A stretch of 63,546 bases of DNA from JBBIPZ01 sp037442505 [NCBI: Deltaproteobacteria bacterium] (GTDB lineage Bacteria; CALINM01): positions 14,740-78,285 of the forward strand of contig JBBIPZ010000008.1 in assembly GCA_037442505.1 (NCBI GenBank). The letters are read 5' to 3'. Of the stretch, positions 32,321 to 40,919 are shown piece by piece (position 1 is the first letter of the stretch; each line of letters begins with the position of its first letter). The notes under the pieces were generated by a model that was not told the origin of the DNA, did not search any database, and saw only the letters and a list, made by a program, of their open reading frames with translations. Both the position numbers and the translations under genes were made by a program.

Positions 32321-33940
32321 TCACATTCTTAAAAGAGTTTGTAAAAGCTCATCAGCAACAGTTATCATTTTTGCTGCTGCTTCAAAACCCCTCTGATACC
32401 TTATTATATTAACAGCCTCTTCATCTAAGGATACTCCAGAAACTCCTTCTCTGCTATTTTCAATTTCCCGTAAAAGATTTAAATCAAAATTATTAGCATC
32501 ATTTGCATTGCTTGCTAAAGTGCCAATAGAAGTTACAATATTTCTATAATAATCAGAATAGGTCATATTTAATGAAGATAATGGTTCAGAAAACACTTTA
32601 CTTATTGAAATGGCATTTCTATTATCACCTGGCAAAGCATTGCTATCGACAGCGGCTGCCACATCTTTAGGTCCTGTTATAGCTAAATCTAAATGAGATA
32701 TGCTGTCTTCTATAGTGCTAATTTTAAAGCTATCTAATGAAGTAACTGTTCCAGTTATTGTTAAATTCAAGCCATCAAAAACAATGGGATTACCTGAAAC
32801 AAAATTTCCTGAAGTAACAATATTATTTGTGAATTTGTCTGTCACATAATAATTATTACTATTATCAAAACTAATTGTATATTCTGTTGGCTTTAACTGA
32901 TTATAATCGCTTATGCTTAGTGAAGTTATATCAGCATTTAAAGAATTATCTCTGGAACTTAATGAAAGAGAAGTAAAAAAGTTATTGCCCGTAGAACCAT
33001 CTAAACCATAACCCTGTCTATGGAATTTATTGATTTCATTGGTAATTGCACCTATCATTTTTCTTAGTTGACTTAAAGTTTCTTCTTTTATTGTCGTTAA
33101 GCCATCTAAAAGCCCACCCAACTTTCCTGTAATAATTCTGTTTGTTATTTCAATATTACCTTTATATATATGCATTTCACCATATTGATCAGTAGATAAA
33201 CTAAGCTTATCAGCTATCGCTGACCTGACAACGCTCATTCCTCCAATTGTTACATTAACAGCACCTTGATTGTCTTCAAAAATAGAAATAGTGACCAGAC
33301 CAGAAAGTTCTTTTAAAGCAGAATCTCGCATATCTCTTAACTCATTCGCTTGACTAACACTTTTCCCTGCTTCACTTTGAATAATATTTTCATTAAGTTG
33401 TCTTATTTTTTCTAATAAATCATTTATTCTCGTAACTATATCTTCAATCTCCTTTTTCCCATTATTCATCTCGGTTAAAATTCTACTTTCCATATTTTTA
33501 GCACTAGAAACTACATTCTGAGCCTTTCCTAAAAGAAGCGTTCTTGACGGTATTGAAGCTGGATTTGTTGACACTTCTTGCCAGGCAGCTGAAAAATCTG
33601 ATATAGCAGAAGATAAGGGCGCTTCTTGCGCTTCATTAAAAATTTGTTCTAAATGTCCAAATAAAGTGCTTAAAACATCCGAACGCCCATAATTTTGAGA
33701 CTGCTTAAACATTTGAGCTTGAATAAATCTATCGTAAACCCTTCTTACACCTAAATAATTAACCCCTCTACCTAAAGCATCTCCCCTTACATAAATAGGC
33801 ATTGAGGGCTCTAAAATCACATCCTGTTTTGTGTAATTAGGAGTGTTTACATTAGCAATATTATTACCTGCTATGGTCAAAGCTTTTTGGCTTGTAAATA
33901 GTGCTGTTTTACCAATATCAAAAAGAACACCCAATGACAT
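32321..33940 (-). CDS. flgK: Flagellar hook-associated protein FlgK (HAP1)
   Basis: 539 residues. N-terminal rod/hook signature ALTIAGNNIANVNTPNYTKQ and C-terminal SLDEEAVNIIRYQRGFEAAA with KMITVADELLQTLLRM. The central region has the long coiled coil and variable beta domains usual for FlgK. It forms the first ring of the hook-filament junction and is exported with help from FlgN, encoded directly upstream (gap 0). Confidence 0.96.
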   Translation of the reverse strand: MSLGVLFDIGKTALFTSQKALTIAGNNIANVNTPNYTKQDVILEPSMPIYVRGDALGRGVNYLGVRRVYDRFIQAQMFKQSQNYGRSDVLSTLFGHLEQIFNEAQEAPLSSAISDFSAAWQEVSTNPASIPSRTLLLGKAQNVVSSAKNMESRILTEMNNGKKEIEDIVTRINDLLEKIRQLNENIIQSEAGKSVSQANELRDMRDSALKELSGLVTISIFEDNQGAVNVTIGGMSVVRSAIADKLSLSTDQYGEMHIYKGNIEITNRIITGKLGGLLDGLTTIKEETLSQLRKMIGAITNEINKFHRQGYGLDGSTGNNFFTSLSLSSRDNSLNADITSLSISDYNQLKPTEYTISFDNSNNYYVTDKFTNNIVTSGNFVSGNPIVFDGLNLTITGTVTSLDSFKISTIEDSISHLDLAITGPKDVAAAVDSNALPGDNRNAISISKVFSEPLSSLNMTYSDYYRNIVTSIGTLASNANDANNFDLNLLREIENSREGVSGVSLDEEAVNIIRYQRGFEAAAKMITVADELLQTLLRM

Positions 33941-34369
33941 TTAAAACTCCAAAGAGACAATATTTTTCCCCTTTTCTATACCTCTACACTCTAAAAATTT
34001 CATTTTGATTTTTAAAAAATCAATCGATCTATCAATTAATATTCTATTAAAACAATTTAATTCATCTATTGATTGCATTAAAGATAGAAGTGATGAATGA
34101 ATTTCGTTAAAATAGATATCTTTTGTCTCTTCGTATAAATTAATAATTTTACTGCCTTCCAAACCTAACGTTTTAAGTAATCTTTGCCTTTCTTCTTCAA
34201 TAAGCTTTATTTTAAGCAAAGCTGTATCTTTTTCTTTAACTATTTCACAAATTCCTTCCATTTCTAAATTTAAGAGAGAAAACTTTTCTTTTTGCAAAAT
34301 GTGAAGCAAAGTTTCGAAGTTTTCTTTTAAATTATTAAGATTTTTTTTTAAAACATCATATTTTTTCAT
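33941..34369 (-). CDS. flgN: FlgN-type flagellar chaperone
   Basis: 142 residues, wholly helical, rich in Leu, Glu and Lys (ETLLHILQKEKFSLLNLEME, IVKEKDTALLKIKLIEEERQ). Size, helical content and position between flgM and flgK identify it as FlgN, the export chaperone of FlgK and FlgL. Sequence similarity in the family is low, so this is partly by context. Start overlaps flgM by 4 bases. Confidence 0.85.
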   Translation of the reverse strand: MKKYDVLKKNLNNLKENFETLLHILQKEKFSLLNLEMEGICEIVKEKDTALLKIKLIEEERQRLLKTLGLEGSKIINLYEETKDIYFNEIHSSLLSLMQSIDELNCFNRILIDRSIDFLKIKMKFLECRGIEKGKNIVSLEF

Positions 34370-34647
34370 ATAATTTCATCTATCATTTTACCAGCAATTT
34401 TTTGTGGATTTATTTTATATGTTCCAGCTTTAATATCATCGGAAATAGCTTGTACTTTTTTTTCTCTGATTTCTGTAAGCTTCATAGCTTCATCTTTTAA
34501 TGCTGCAAGCTCCTTTGCTTTTTCAGAAATATTTACTTTATCTGTACTCCTCTCTTTTGTCTGCTCTCTAATTGTTTGTTTACTGTTTACATTACCTTTA
34601 GATACAATATCTTGAACATATAAAGGTTTATTGTTGTTAACTTTCAT
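34366..34647 (-). CDS. flgM: Anti-sigma-28 factor FlgM
   Basis: 93 residues. The C-terminal sigma-binding part is clear: DKVNISEKAKELAALKDEA then KVQAISDDIKAGTYKINPQK and IAGKMIDEII. FlgM holds FliA inactive until it is exported through the finished hook. GGGGGT lies 7 bases before ATG 34647. Upstream is a sigma-28-like promoter overlapped by an 11-base inverted repeat, so FlgM is probably under the sigma factor it inhibits. Confidence 0.94.
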   Translation of the reverse strand: MKVNNNKPLYVQDIVSKGNVNSKQTIREQTKERSTDKVNISEKAKELAALKDEAMKLTEIREKKVQAISDDIKAGTYKINPQKIAGKMIDEII

Positions 34648-34658
34648 TTAAATACCCC

Positions 34659-34698
34659 CATCTAAAATGTTTTATTAATTATATCGTCATTTTAGATG
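34659..34698. repeat. Perfect 11-base inverted repeat at the flgM promoter
   Basis: Arms CATCTAAAATG (34659-34669) and CATTTTAGATG (34688-34698) are exact complements separated by 18 bases. One arm lies in the spacer of the sigma-28 candidate, the other a few bases after its start point. It could be a repressor operator, a leader hairpin, or a terminator for the upstream operon, though no T run follows on the minus strand. Confidence 0.85.
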
Positions 34699-34707
34699 TT
34701 TTCTTTA
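34681..34707 (-). promoter_or_regulatory. Sigma-28 promoter of the flgM-flgN-flgK-flgL-csrA-fliW operon
   Basis: Minus strand TAAAGAAA-N11-GACGATAT, 6 of 8 in each box with exact spacing. Predicted start near 34674, leader about 27 bases with GGGGGT. FlgM genes are commonly read from a sigma-28 promoter. Confidence 0.6.
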
Positions 34708-34716
34708 GTTTTTATT

Positions 34717-35448
34717 TTAAATCTGTTCTTTTTTTACAAATTTAAGTGGATCAATATGAATGCCATTTCTTATTATCTCAAAATGGAGGTGTGGCCCCGT
34801 TGTTACCCCCGTATTACCAACTTTTGCAATCATAGTATTCGTTGTCACTACATCTCCTGTTTTTACAAGATTAATAGCATTATGAATATACTTAGTGACT
34901 ATACCATTACCATGGTCGATTGCGATTATGTTGCCGAACTTTTCATCATAAACACTTAAAATAACTTTGCCCTCTTTAATAGGATAAATAGGAGTACCTA
35001 TTGAAGCTGCAATATCTATACCTTTATGAAATCTAACTTCTTTATATACAGGATGTATTCTTAAACCAAACTGAGAGCTTAAAATACCATTCACAGGTAA
35101 AACAAGTGACTGAAAAGAATCAATCATTTCATTAGCCTTTGGAAAAACTTTATGTCCTTCTCTAATAGGAATAGCACCATTTTTCAATTTACTTAAAAGT
35201 AAATCCTTAACGCCCATACCTCGTTCTGCAAGAGCTCTTGAGACTTCTATCTCAAAAAGATCTAAATATGTGCTTTTCATAAAGTTTGTTTCACCTCCAT
35301 TTATTGAATCAACCGACTTCCTCATGCTATGCATCATTTCTTGCAAAAATAATGCCTCAAACTCTTTTGCAACTATTTTGAGCGCTTCTTCATCACTTCT
35401 ATTTTTTAATAACTCCAAAGGGTAATTAGATGTTGAACCGATTCTCAT
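34717..35448 (-). CDS. flgJ: FlgJ rod-binding domain fused to M23 (LytM-type) peptidase
   Basis: 243 residues. Residues about 18-90 are the FlgJ N-terminal rod-cap domain (AKEFEALFLQEMMHSMRKSV, FEIEVSRALAERGMGVKDLL). Instead of the usual glucosaminidase, residues about 120-235 form an M23 metallopeptidase with zinc ligands in RFHKGIDIA and GPHLHFE, plus HPVYKEV and GNTGVTTG. It should cut peptidoglycan peptide crosslinks so the rod can pass. No signal peptide, consistent with flagellar export. It overlaps flgI by 4 bases. Confidence 0.9.
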   Translation of the reverse strand: MRIGSTSNYPLELLKNRSDEEALKIVAKEFEALFLQEMMHSMRKSVDSINGGETNFMKSTYLDLFEIEVSRALAERGMGVKDLLLSKLKNGAIPIREGHKVFPKANEMIDSFQSLVLPVNGILSSQFGLRIHPVYKEVRFHKGIDIAASIGTPIYPIKEGKVILSVYDEKFGNIIAIDHGNGIVTKYIHNAINLVKTGDVVTTNTMIAKVGNTGVTTGPHLHFEIIRNGIHIDPLKFVKKEQI

Positions 35449-36536
35449 AATATCTCCAAATCAGCATTTAAAGCACCAGAAGCCTTTAGAGCTTGGAGAA
35501 TTGATATAAGATCTCTTGGAGTCACGCCTAAGCTATTCAATGCTTTAACAACTTCACCGAGAGTAACACCAGAAATTTCAACTAGAGAAGCTTTTTCTTC
35601 TTTAGCTTTTACAGCTTTTTTTGGGACGACTACAGTTTCTGCACTCTTTGGTGCAAAAGGTGCAGGTTGTGAAACAGCATATTCAGTCTTTATTTCTATT
35701 GTTAAATTCCCGTGCGATATAGCAACAGGAGATATTTTCACCTTTTCACCAATAATTACAGTACCAGTTCTTTCATTTATTATAACCTTTGCGGGCCTAT
35801 CAAGATCTACATCAAGATTTTCAACTATTGATAAAAATTCAAATGGATTATCAGAAAATTTATCCGGCACCTTAACAATTACAGTAGAATGATCAATAAC
35901 TTTTGCATAATCACCACTCATATTTTTATTTATTTTTTTTGTCATATTTATAGCACTTGTTAAATCTGGTTTTTTTAAAAAAAATTTATACTCATTAGTA
36001 ACTGGTAATTCGAAGGCTGGCGTTTTTTCAAGAATTATACCTTCAGGAATACGTCCAACAGTGGTATGGTTTTTTTGTGTAGTATTACCTCCATTTCCTC
36101 CTACAAAACCACCTATAGAAACAGGCCCCTGAGCGAGCCCATATATATTTCCATCAGCACCCTTCATCGGTGATAATAGAAGCGTACCACCTTGCAGACT
36201 TTTTGCATCTCCTATTACAGATACTACAGCATCTATTTTCATTCCAGTTTTTGGAAAGGGAGGTAATGTAGCAGTAATCATTACGGCAGCACTATCTTTT
36301 TGTTTGATATCATTTACAGACAAATTAATTCCCATTTTTTTTAGCATATTTACAATTCCAAGAACTGCAACATTTCCTTTATCTCCTGTTCCATCGAGCC
36401 CAACGACAATACCATATCCAATCAACTGATTTTCCTTTGCACCCTCTAACATTGTAATATCTTTGATCCTTTCTGCAAAAACAACTTTTGTCAATAAAAG
36501 GAAAGCTAATATCAATTTTACAAGACTTGTTTTCAT
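35445..36536 (-). CDS. flgI: Flagellar P-ring protein FlgI
   Basis: 363 residues. Signal peptide MKTSLVKLILAFLLLTKVVF with cleavage near 21, then the FlgI hallmark LIGYGIVVGLDGTGDKGNVA and VNMLKKMGINLS, SPMKGADGNIYGLAQGPVSI, and the C-terminal LGEVVKALNSLGVTPRDLIS. FlgI forms the bushing in the peptidoglycan layer. Between flgH (10-base gap) and flgJ. Confidence 0.97.
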   Translation of the reverse strand: MKTSLVKLILAFLLLTKVVFAERIKDITMLEGAKENQLIGYGIVVGLDGTGDKGNVAVLGIVNMLKKMGINLSVNDIKQKDSAAVMITATLPPFPKTGMKIDAVVSVIGDAKSLQGGTLLLSPMKGADGNIYGLAQGPVSIGGFVGGNGGNTTQKNHTTVGRIPEGIILEKTPAFELPVTNEYKFFLKKPDLTSAINMTKKINKNMSGDYAKVIDHSTVIVKVPDKFSDNPFEFLSIVENLDVDLDRPAKVIINERTGTVIIGEKVKISPVAISHGNLTIEIKTEYAVSQPAPFAPKSAETVVVPKKAVKAKEEKASLVEISGVTLGEVVKALNSLGVTPRDLISILQALKASGALNADLEIL

Positions 36537-36546
36537 ATAAAACCTC

Positions 36547-37254
36547 TTAAAATGGCCATATCATATCAAGAAATCTTGTAAACCATCCTGATCTTTGTTT
36601 TTCACCTATTATGCCTTCGCCTGAATAATAAATTTGAGCATCAGCAACCTTATTACTCAAAATTGTATTGTCTGATTCGATGTCTTCTGGCCTAATTATC
36701 CCTTTTAAACTTAAAATCTGCTTCTCGTTATTAATAATAATTTCTTTTCTTGATTCTATAACAAGGTTATCATTAGGCAGGAGTTCTATAACTTTAGCTG
36801 TTATCGTACCTATTAACCTTCCACTTCTTTGAGTATCTCCCTTCCCTTTAAAATCTGACTTCGCACTTCCCTTAGCAGTAGGCGAAAAGACATTGCTATC
36901 TCTGTAAAAATTCTTAAGGAAAAATGCATTCTGAAGGTTATAATCGAGATTCATTCCAAACAGATTATCAACACCATAATTAGACTGGGATTCCCTCGAA
37001 GCATTTGTCTGAGCATCATTTGTACCGCTTATATTTTCTACCACCTTTATGGTAACTAAATCATTTAGTCTTCGCGCCTTAGGGTCCTCAAAAAGTCCAC
37101 CTCTATTATCGAAAAGAGAGTTTGATATTTTTTTATTTTCAGTAGTAGGATTTTCTGGTGGAGTAATATATTTTTGATAAGATATTGGTGGTTTGGGAAT
37201 TGAGGAACATGATAATATAATTGGGATTAAAAAAAATATTGCATATTTCTTCAT
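36547..37254 (-). CDS. flgH: Flagellar L-ring lipoprotein FlgH
   Basis: 235 residues. Lipoprotein signal with lipobox IILSC, Cys16. Conserved FlgH stretches are LFDNRGGLFEDPKARRLNDL, VKVVENISGTNDAQT, GTITAKVIELLPNDNLVIES and KQILSLKGIIRPEDI. FlgH makes the outer-membrane L ring, so the cell is a diderm with peritrichous or polar flagella crossing the outer membrane. It follows flgA by 2 bases. Confidence 0.97.
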   Translation of the reverse strand: MKKYAIFFLIPIILSCSSIPKPPISYQKYITPPENPTTENKKISNSLFDNRGGLFEDPKARRLNDLVTIKVVENISGTNDAQTNASRESQSNYGVDNLFGMNLDYNLQNAFFLKNFYRDSNVFSPTAKGSAKSDFKGKGDTQRSGRLIGTITAKVIELLPNDNLVIESRKEIIINNEKQILSLKGIIRPEDIESDNTILSNKVADAQIYYSGEGIIGEKQRSGWFTRFLDMIWPF

Positions 37255-37256
37255 AA

Positions 37257-37913
37257 TCAGTTATCCAATACCACTGTATTATGATCTACAAGCTTTCCCA
37301 TTATTACTTTTTTTGAAGCGTAATTTAACACCTTAACATAGGAACCCACAGTAGCACTGTTTTGCAATTCACCTTTTGCAGATATACGAATTGATTTATT
37401 TTCTATTATGATGTTTACTTTTTGACCCTTTTTAACCAATTCATGAGCATCTAACATGTTACTTGTAATTGCAATTCCAGTGCCAATTGTTCGGTTAGCC
37501 ACCTTATTGACAATATTTTCAACATCTTTTATTACTCCAGCAGGAACTGACTGGATAGGAACCAAAGCATGGTATAAATCGTCATAGTCAATTTTTTGAC
37601 CTTTATAGATAGTTTTTTTTGTAAAAAATACTTTACTATATGCCTTTATTTGGCACAATATAATCTTTGAACTGCCATCTGTCAATTCTATAATTATTGG
37701 TGCTTTCTCAAAGTTTCTTCCAACCAAATGGAAATTTGATACTTCGCTGGAATTATAGTTTTTATCTGTTTTTAGTATGGTTACATCTACTTTCTCACAA
37801 TTCAATTCACTTTTTAATAATTTTTCAATTTGGGATTCGAGACTATTCGCAGCATGAATTTTAGAGAACATAATGAAAACAGTTACTATTGTAACCAATA
37901 CGTTTCTTAACAT
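37257..37913 (-). CDS. flgA: Flagellar P-ring assembly chaperone FlgA
   Basis: 218 residues. Signal peptide (LRNVLVTIVTVFIMFSKIHA). The SAF-like C-terminal half has KTIYKGQKIDYDDLYHALVP, VANRTIGTGIAITSNML and LVKKGQKVNIIIENKSIRIS, the core of FlgA. It helps FlgI polymerise in the periplasm. Located between flgG and flgH, as in many Gram-negative rod operons. Confidence 0.93.
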   Translation of the reverse strand: MLRNVLVTIVTVFIMFSKIHAANSLESQIEKLLKSELNCEKVDVTILKTDKNYNSSEVSNFHLVGRNFEKAPIIIELTDGSSKIILCQIKAYSKVFFTKKTIYKGQKIDYDDLYHALVPIQSVPAGVIKDVENIVNKVANRTIGTGIAITSNMLDAHELVKKGQKVNIIIENKSIRISAKGELQNSATVGSYVKVLNYASKKVIMGKLVDHNTVVLDN

Positions 37914-37917
37914 ATTA

Positions 37918-38706
37918 TTACCTCTTCAAATTATTTGTCATTTGAAGAATATCTTCTGTTGCCTGCACAGTTTTAGAAGCAATTTCATAAGCCCTCTGAC
38001 TAATTATCATATTCACCATCTCTTCTACTACGTTTACATTACTCATCTCAACAAATCCTTGGGCAAGTGTGCCCATACCATCATTACCTGGATTTGCTAA
38101 TATGGGCTCTCCAGATGCATCTGTATTTTGGTAAAGATTTCTACCTATCGCTTTTAACCCAGCTGGATTAGTAAACTTGGCAATCTGAATCTGACCAACT
38201 TCAACCGGTGCAGCACTACCAGATTGTATAACCGTTACTTTACCATCAGCACCTATAGTAACATTTAATGTATTATTAGGAATTGTTACATTTGGCATTA
38301 ACTGATAACCATCGGAATTAACAATTCTACCTTCAGAATCAATTTTAAAAGCACCAGCCCTTGTGTAAGCAGTTGTTCCATCAGGCATCTGGATCTGAAA
38401 AAAACCTTCTCCTTCAATAGCTACATCTAAATTATTGCCAGTCTGGACAAAATCCCCTTGGACAAATATTTTCTGAACAGCGGCAGGACGAACCCCAAGC
38501 CCAACCTGGATACCTGATGGTATCTGGCTACCTTCTGCAGAAATTCCGCCTTGAGCTCTAACAGTTTGATAATAAAGATCCTGAAAATCAGCTCTTGCTT
38601 TTTTATATCCAACAGTATTGGCATTAGCAAGATTATTGGCAATAACATCTACATTTAACTTTTGTGCCTCTAACCCTGTTGCTGCAGTAAATAATGCCCT
38701 TATCAT
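37918..38706 (-). CDS. flgG: Flagellar distal rod protein FlgG
   Basis: 262 residues, standard length. N-terminal [20 protein letters not shown] with [20 protein letters not shown], and C-terminal [20 protein letters not shown] with [16 protein letters not shown] are canonical FlgG ends. It makes the distal rod passing through the P and L rings. It follows flgF by 13 bases. Confidence 0.97.
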   Translation of the reverse strand: MIRALFTAATGLEAQKLNVDVIANNLANANTVGYKKARADFQDLYYQTVRAQGGISAEGSQIPSGIQVGLGVRPAAVQKIFVQGDFVQTGNNLDVAIEGEGFFQIQMPDGTTAYTRAGAFKIDSEGRIVNSDGYQLMPNVTIPNNTLNVTIGADGKVTVIQSGSAAPVEVGQIQIAKFTNPAGLKAIGRNLYQNTDASGEPILANPGNDGMGTLAQGFVEMSNVNVVEEMVNMIISQRAYEIASKTVQATEDILQMTNNLKR

Positions 38707-38719
38707 CTTTTACCTCCTA

Positions 38720-39436
38720 TTAAATTCTTGTCATCTCATTCACAGCTTTATCTGTTATTGTGTCAAAAGTTTGAACTGCCTTTTGGTATGTCTCATATTC
38801 TCTTAAATAATTAATCATACTCACCATTTCATTAATAACGTTGATATTAGATTGCTCTAAATAACCGATCATTAGTTTTGGATTTATCTGAGTTGATGTT
38901 TCAGATGATACAAAGTATCCATTTTCAGCTTTTTGCAGTAACGATTTATTTTCAAAGTCAACTACATCGATCTTGCCTGACTCAATTCCGTTTACTAAAA
39001 TTCTACCATCTTCCTTAACAACAATATTTCCCTGTGGTAAATTTATGGGTTGCCCATTTCCTAAAACTTTTTTACCATCTTGAGTTACTAAATAACCATC
39101 TCTATTTATTTTAAAGCTTCCTTTTCTTGTATAAAATCCGCCTTCAATGCTGAAAAAACCATCGCCTTCAATCGCCAAATCAAGCCCTATTCCTGTTTTA
39201 ATCTCGCTACCATGAGTAAAATCAATAAAAGAAGTTTCTAAATTATTCATTCTCCTTTCATCATTTTTACCTAGCAATAATTCGGGTTGTATCTCTGAAA
39301 AAAGAAGACTTTTAAAGCTTAATGTTTCCCTTTTGTAACCTATTGTCTGGGCATTAGCGAGATTTTGTGCTCCAATTTCTAAAGCTTTCTGTCTTGCTAT
39401 AGCGCCTGATATTGCTATGTATATTCCCTTTTCCAT
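38720..39436 (-). CDS. flgF: Flagellar proximal rod protein FlgF
   Basis: 238 residues. The ATG at 39436 gives the canonical FlgF start (MEKGIYIAISGAIARQKALE), then AQNLANAQTIGYKRETLSFK; the C-terminus has VINEMVSMINYLREYETYQK and AVQTFDTITDKAVNEMTRI. It is the first gene of the flgF-flgG-flgA-flgH-flgI-flgJ operon. No Shine-Dalgarno is present and a perfect sigma-54 promoter sits so close that the mRNA should start at the ATG or 1-2 bases before. Confidence 0.94.
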   Translation of the reverse strand: MEKGIYIAISGAIARQKALEIGAQNLANAQTIGYKRETLSFKSLLFSEIQPELLLGKNDERRMNNLETSFIDFTHGSEIKTGIGLDLAIEGDGFFSIEGGFYTRKGSFKINRDGYLVTQDGKKVLGNGQPINLPQGNIVVKEDGRILVNGIESGKIDVVDFENKSLLQKAENGYFVSSETSTQINPKLMIGYLEQSNINVINEMVSMINYLREYETYQKAVQTFDTITDKAVNEMTRI

Positions 39437-39448
39437 ATATAAAAAGAG

Positions 39449-39464
39449 AGCAACCGTTGTGCCA
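39449..39464 (-). promoter_or_regulatory. Sigma-54 promoter of the flgF operon
   Basis: Minus strand TGGCAC-AACGG-TTGCT, a perfect match to TGGCAC-N5-TTGCW. The -12 C is base 39450 and the flgF ATG begins 14 bases downstream at 39436. Confidence 0.92.
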
Positions 39465-39572
39465 AAAAAAAATATTTGATAAATGATTGAAACAATTAGA
39501 TTTTGAGATAAAAAATTCTTATTTTCATGTAATATTTAGGAATTTTTTTCTTATAAAACAGGAACTTTTTTC

Positions 39573-39872
39573 CTACCTGTATGTTTTTAATAAATTTATC
39601 ATAAGTTCAACTTCACCTATGGGAATATCAAGAAATTCAGATATTTTTTCTGTAGATAAACCTGATTTGTACAGTATAGATACAACTCTATTTTTATCTT
39701 CCATCAATTTCTGCATTTTACACATACTCTCTTCTAATGATTCAATCCTACTTCGCAATATTTTAATCTCTTCTTCTAACTTAGAAATTTTTTGGTTTAA
39801 TAAATTAGACGATTTTTCTTCTTTCTGTTCTTTATTAAGTTTCTTTTTAGAAAATGTTTTAAATAGTTTCAT
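39573..39872 (-). CDS. Coiled-coil protein with small C-terminal helix-turn-helix-like domain (DUF2802/DUF6115-like)
   Basis: 99 residues. A strong coiled coil spans about 20-60 (ISKLEEEIKILRSRIESLEE). The C-terminal part (LYKSGLSTEKISEFLDIPIG, EVELMINLL) looks like the GLSxEEIAxxLxIPxGEVELM domain of uncharacterised proteins often encoded beside flagellar genes. Function unknown; DNA binding is possible but unproven. Its ATG overlaps the stop of the 55-residue gene upstream (ATGA), and both follow the HDOD gene with the sigma-28 promoter. Confidence 0.75.
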   Translation of the reverse strand: MKLFKTFSKKKLNKEQKEEKSSNLLNQKISKLEEEIKILRSRIESLEESMCKMQKLMEDKNRVVSILYKSGLSTEKISEFLDIPIGEVELMINLLKTYR

Positions 39873-40036
39873 ATTAAAATATCAACTTTTTGTTCTTTTT
39901 TATCTTTTGAAACTTCCTTTTTCTTTTTGCCTTCTTTTTTATTTTTTTTAGTGAAGGCATTAAACACTACTTCTTTACCTTCTTTAACATATGTGTTGGT
40001 GTACATCAATATCTTTTTTAAAGCTCCCACTGCCAT
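39869..40036 (-). CDS. Small basic protein of unknown function (55 residues)
   Basis: Reads MAVGALKKILMYTNTYVKEG and continues with about 20 Lys residues in total; the middle is KKNKKEGKKKKEVSK and the end KVDILI. It overlaps the next gene by ATGA and starts 12 bases after the HDOD stop, which argues for real coding despite its size. No family recognised; the basic run suggests nucleic acid or membrane-surface binding. No clear ribosome site. Confidence 0.55.
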   Translation of the reverse strand: MAVGALKKILMYTNTYVKEGKEVVFNAFTKKNKKEGKKKKEVSKDKKEQKVDILI

Positions 40037-40047
40037 ATTTATACCAG

Positions 40048-40878
40048 CTATTTATAGAATACTTCAATACTTTCTTTATTTTCGTTATAAAAAATAACCA
40101 AATCTTCTAATATGTTTTCATCAATATTTGCACTATTTAAATATTTTTTTAACTCATCATCAGATATATGACTATCACAACCAAAACAGGGACTAATTCT
40201 ACTTATTATAGCATCAGCTAAACTAACAATGAGCACTTCCATTTTATATTCTTTTGCATCTAATGGATTATGATGATAAAATATGATTTCCTTGAAATTT
40301 TCAGGAAGCTGTCCTTTTTCAGCTATAACCATACCTGCCTCGCAATGATTGCAGCCAAAAAGTTTTACTTCATATTCAAGAAGTTTTTTTTCGTTGAAAA
40401 TTTTAAAATACTCACCATTTATTGTCAGAAAAAAAAGCCTTCCAATATCATGTAACAAACCCTCTAAAAAAGCTACTCCTTCATTCAAAAAACCCAGTTG
40501 TTTCGCTAATCTCGAAGATATTAAAGCAACTTCATATGTGTGTTTCCAAAAATGCAGCAAAGTTATTTTTGTCTTCCTTGTAAAGTAACTAAATATAGAC
40601 ATACTTAAGGCAATATTTCTAATGTTTTCAAAACCAAGAAACATTATAGCCTGTCTTAAATTATGAATCTGCCCCGCATGTCCAAAAAAAGGTGAATTTG
40701 CAATTCTTAAAACCCTTTCGGCAATTGCCTGATCATGAGAAATAATATCATGTAATTTTTCAAAAGCATTTTCATCTTCCAAATCTTTTGTAACATAAGA
40801 TATTTTTCCAATCATTGCAGGAATGGTAGGCAAGCTACACATCTCTTCTATTGCTTTTTTTATGTGTTCTAACTTCAT
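40048..40878 (-). CDS. HDOD domain protein under a sigma-28 promoter
   Basis: 276 residues, one HDOD domain: SLPTIPAMIGKISYVTKDLE, AIAERVLRIANSPFFGHAG, LLHDIGRLFFLTING, CNHCEAGMVIAEKGQLPE and YHHNPLDAKEY. Like the two other HDOD proteins of the window it has no added output domain. A sigma-28-like promoter overlaps the end of the receiver gene upstream and predicts a leader of only 8-9 bases. Expression with the filament genes suggests a late motility or chemotaxis signalling role, inferred only. Confidence 0.88.
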   Translation of the reverse strand: MKLEHIKKAIEEMCSLPTIPAMIGKISYVTKDLEDENAFEKLHDIISHDQAIAERVLRIANSPFFGHAGQIHNLRQAIMFLGFENIRNIALSMSIFSYFTRKTKITLLHFWKHTYEVALISSRLAKQLGFLNEGVAFLEGLLHDIGRLFFLTINGEYFKIFNEKKLLEYEVKLFGCNHCEAGMVIAEKGQLPENFKEIIFYHHNPLDAKEYKMEVLIVSLADAIISRISPCFGCDSHISDDELKKYLNSANIDENILEDLVIFYNENKESIEVFYK

Positions 40879-40892
40879 AGTCTCTTTATATC

Positions 40893-40919
40893 TTATCGAA
40901 AAAAAATCAATAAACTTTA
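40893..40919 (-). promoter_or_regulatory. Sigma-28 promoter of the HDOD gene
   Basis: Minus strand TAAAGTTT-N11-TTCGATAA: perfect -35, 6 of 8 in the -10 (CGATAA kept), exact spacer. Overlaps the stop codon of the receiver gene by 3 bases. ATG 40878 is 15 bases past the -10. Confidence 0.75.
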
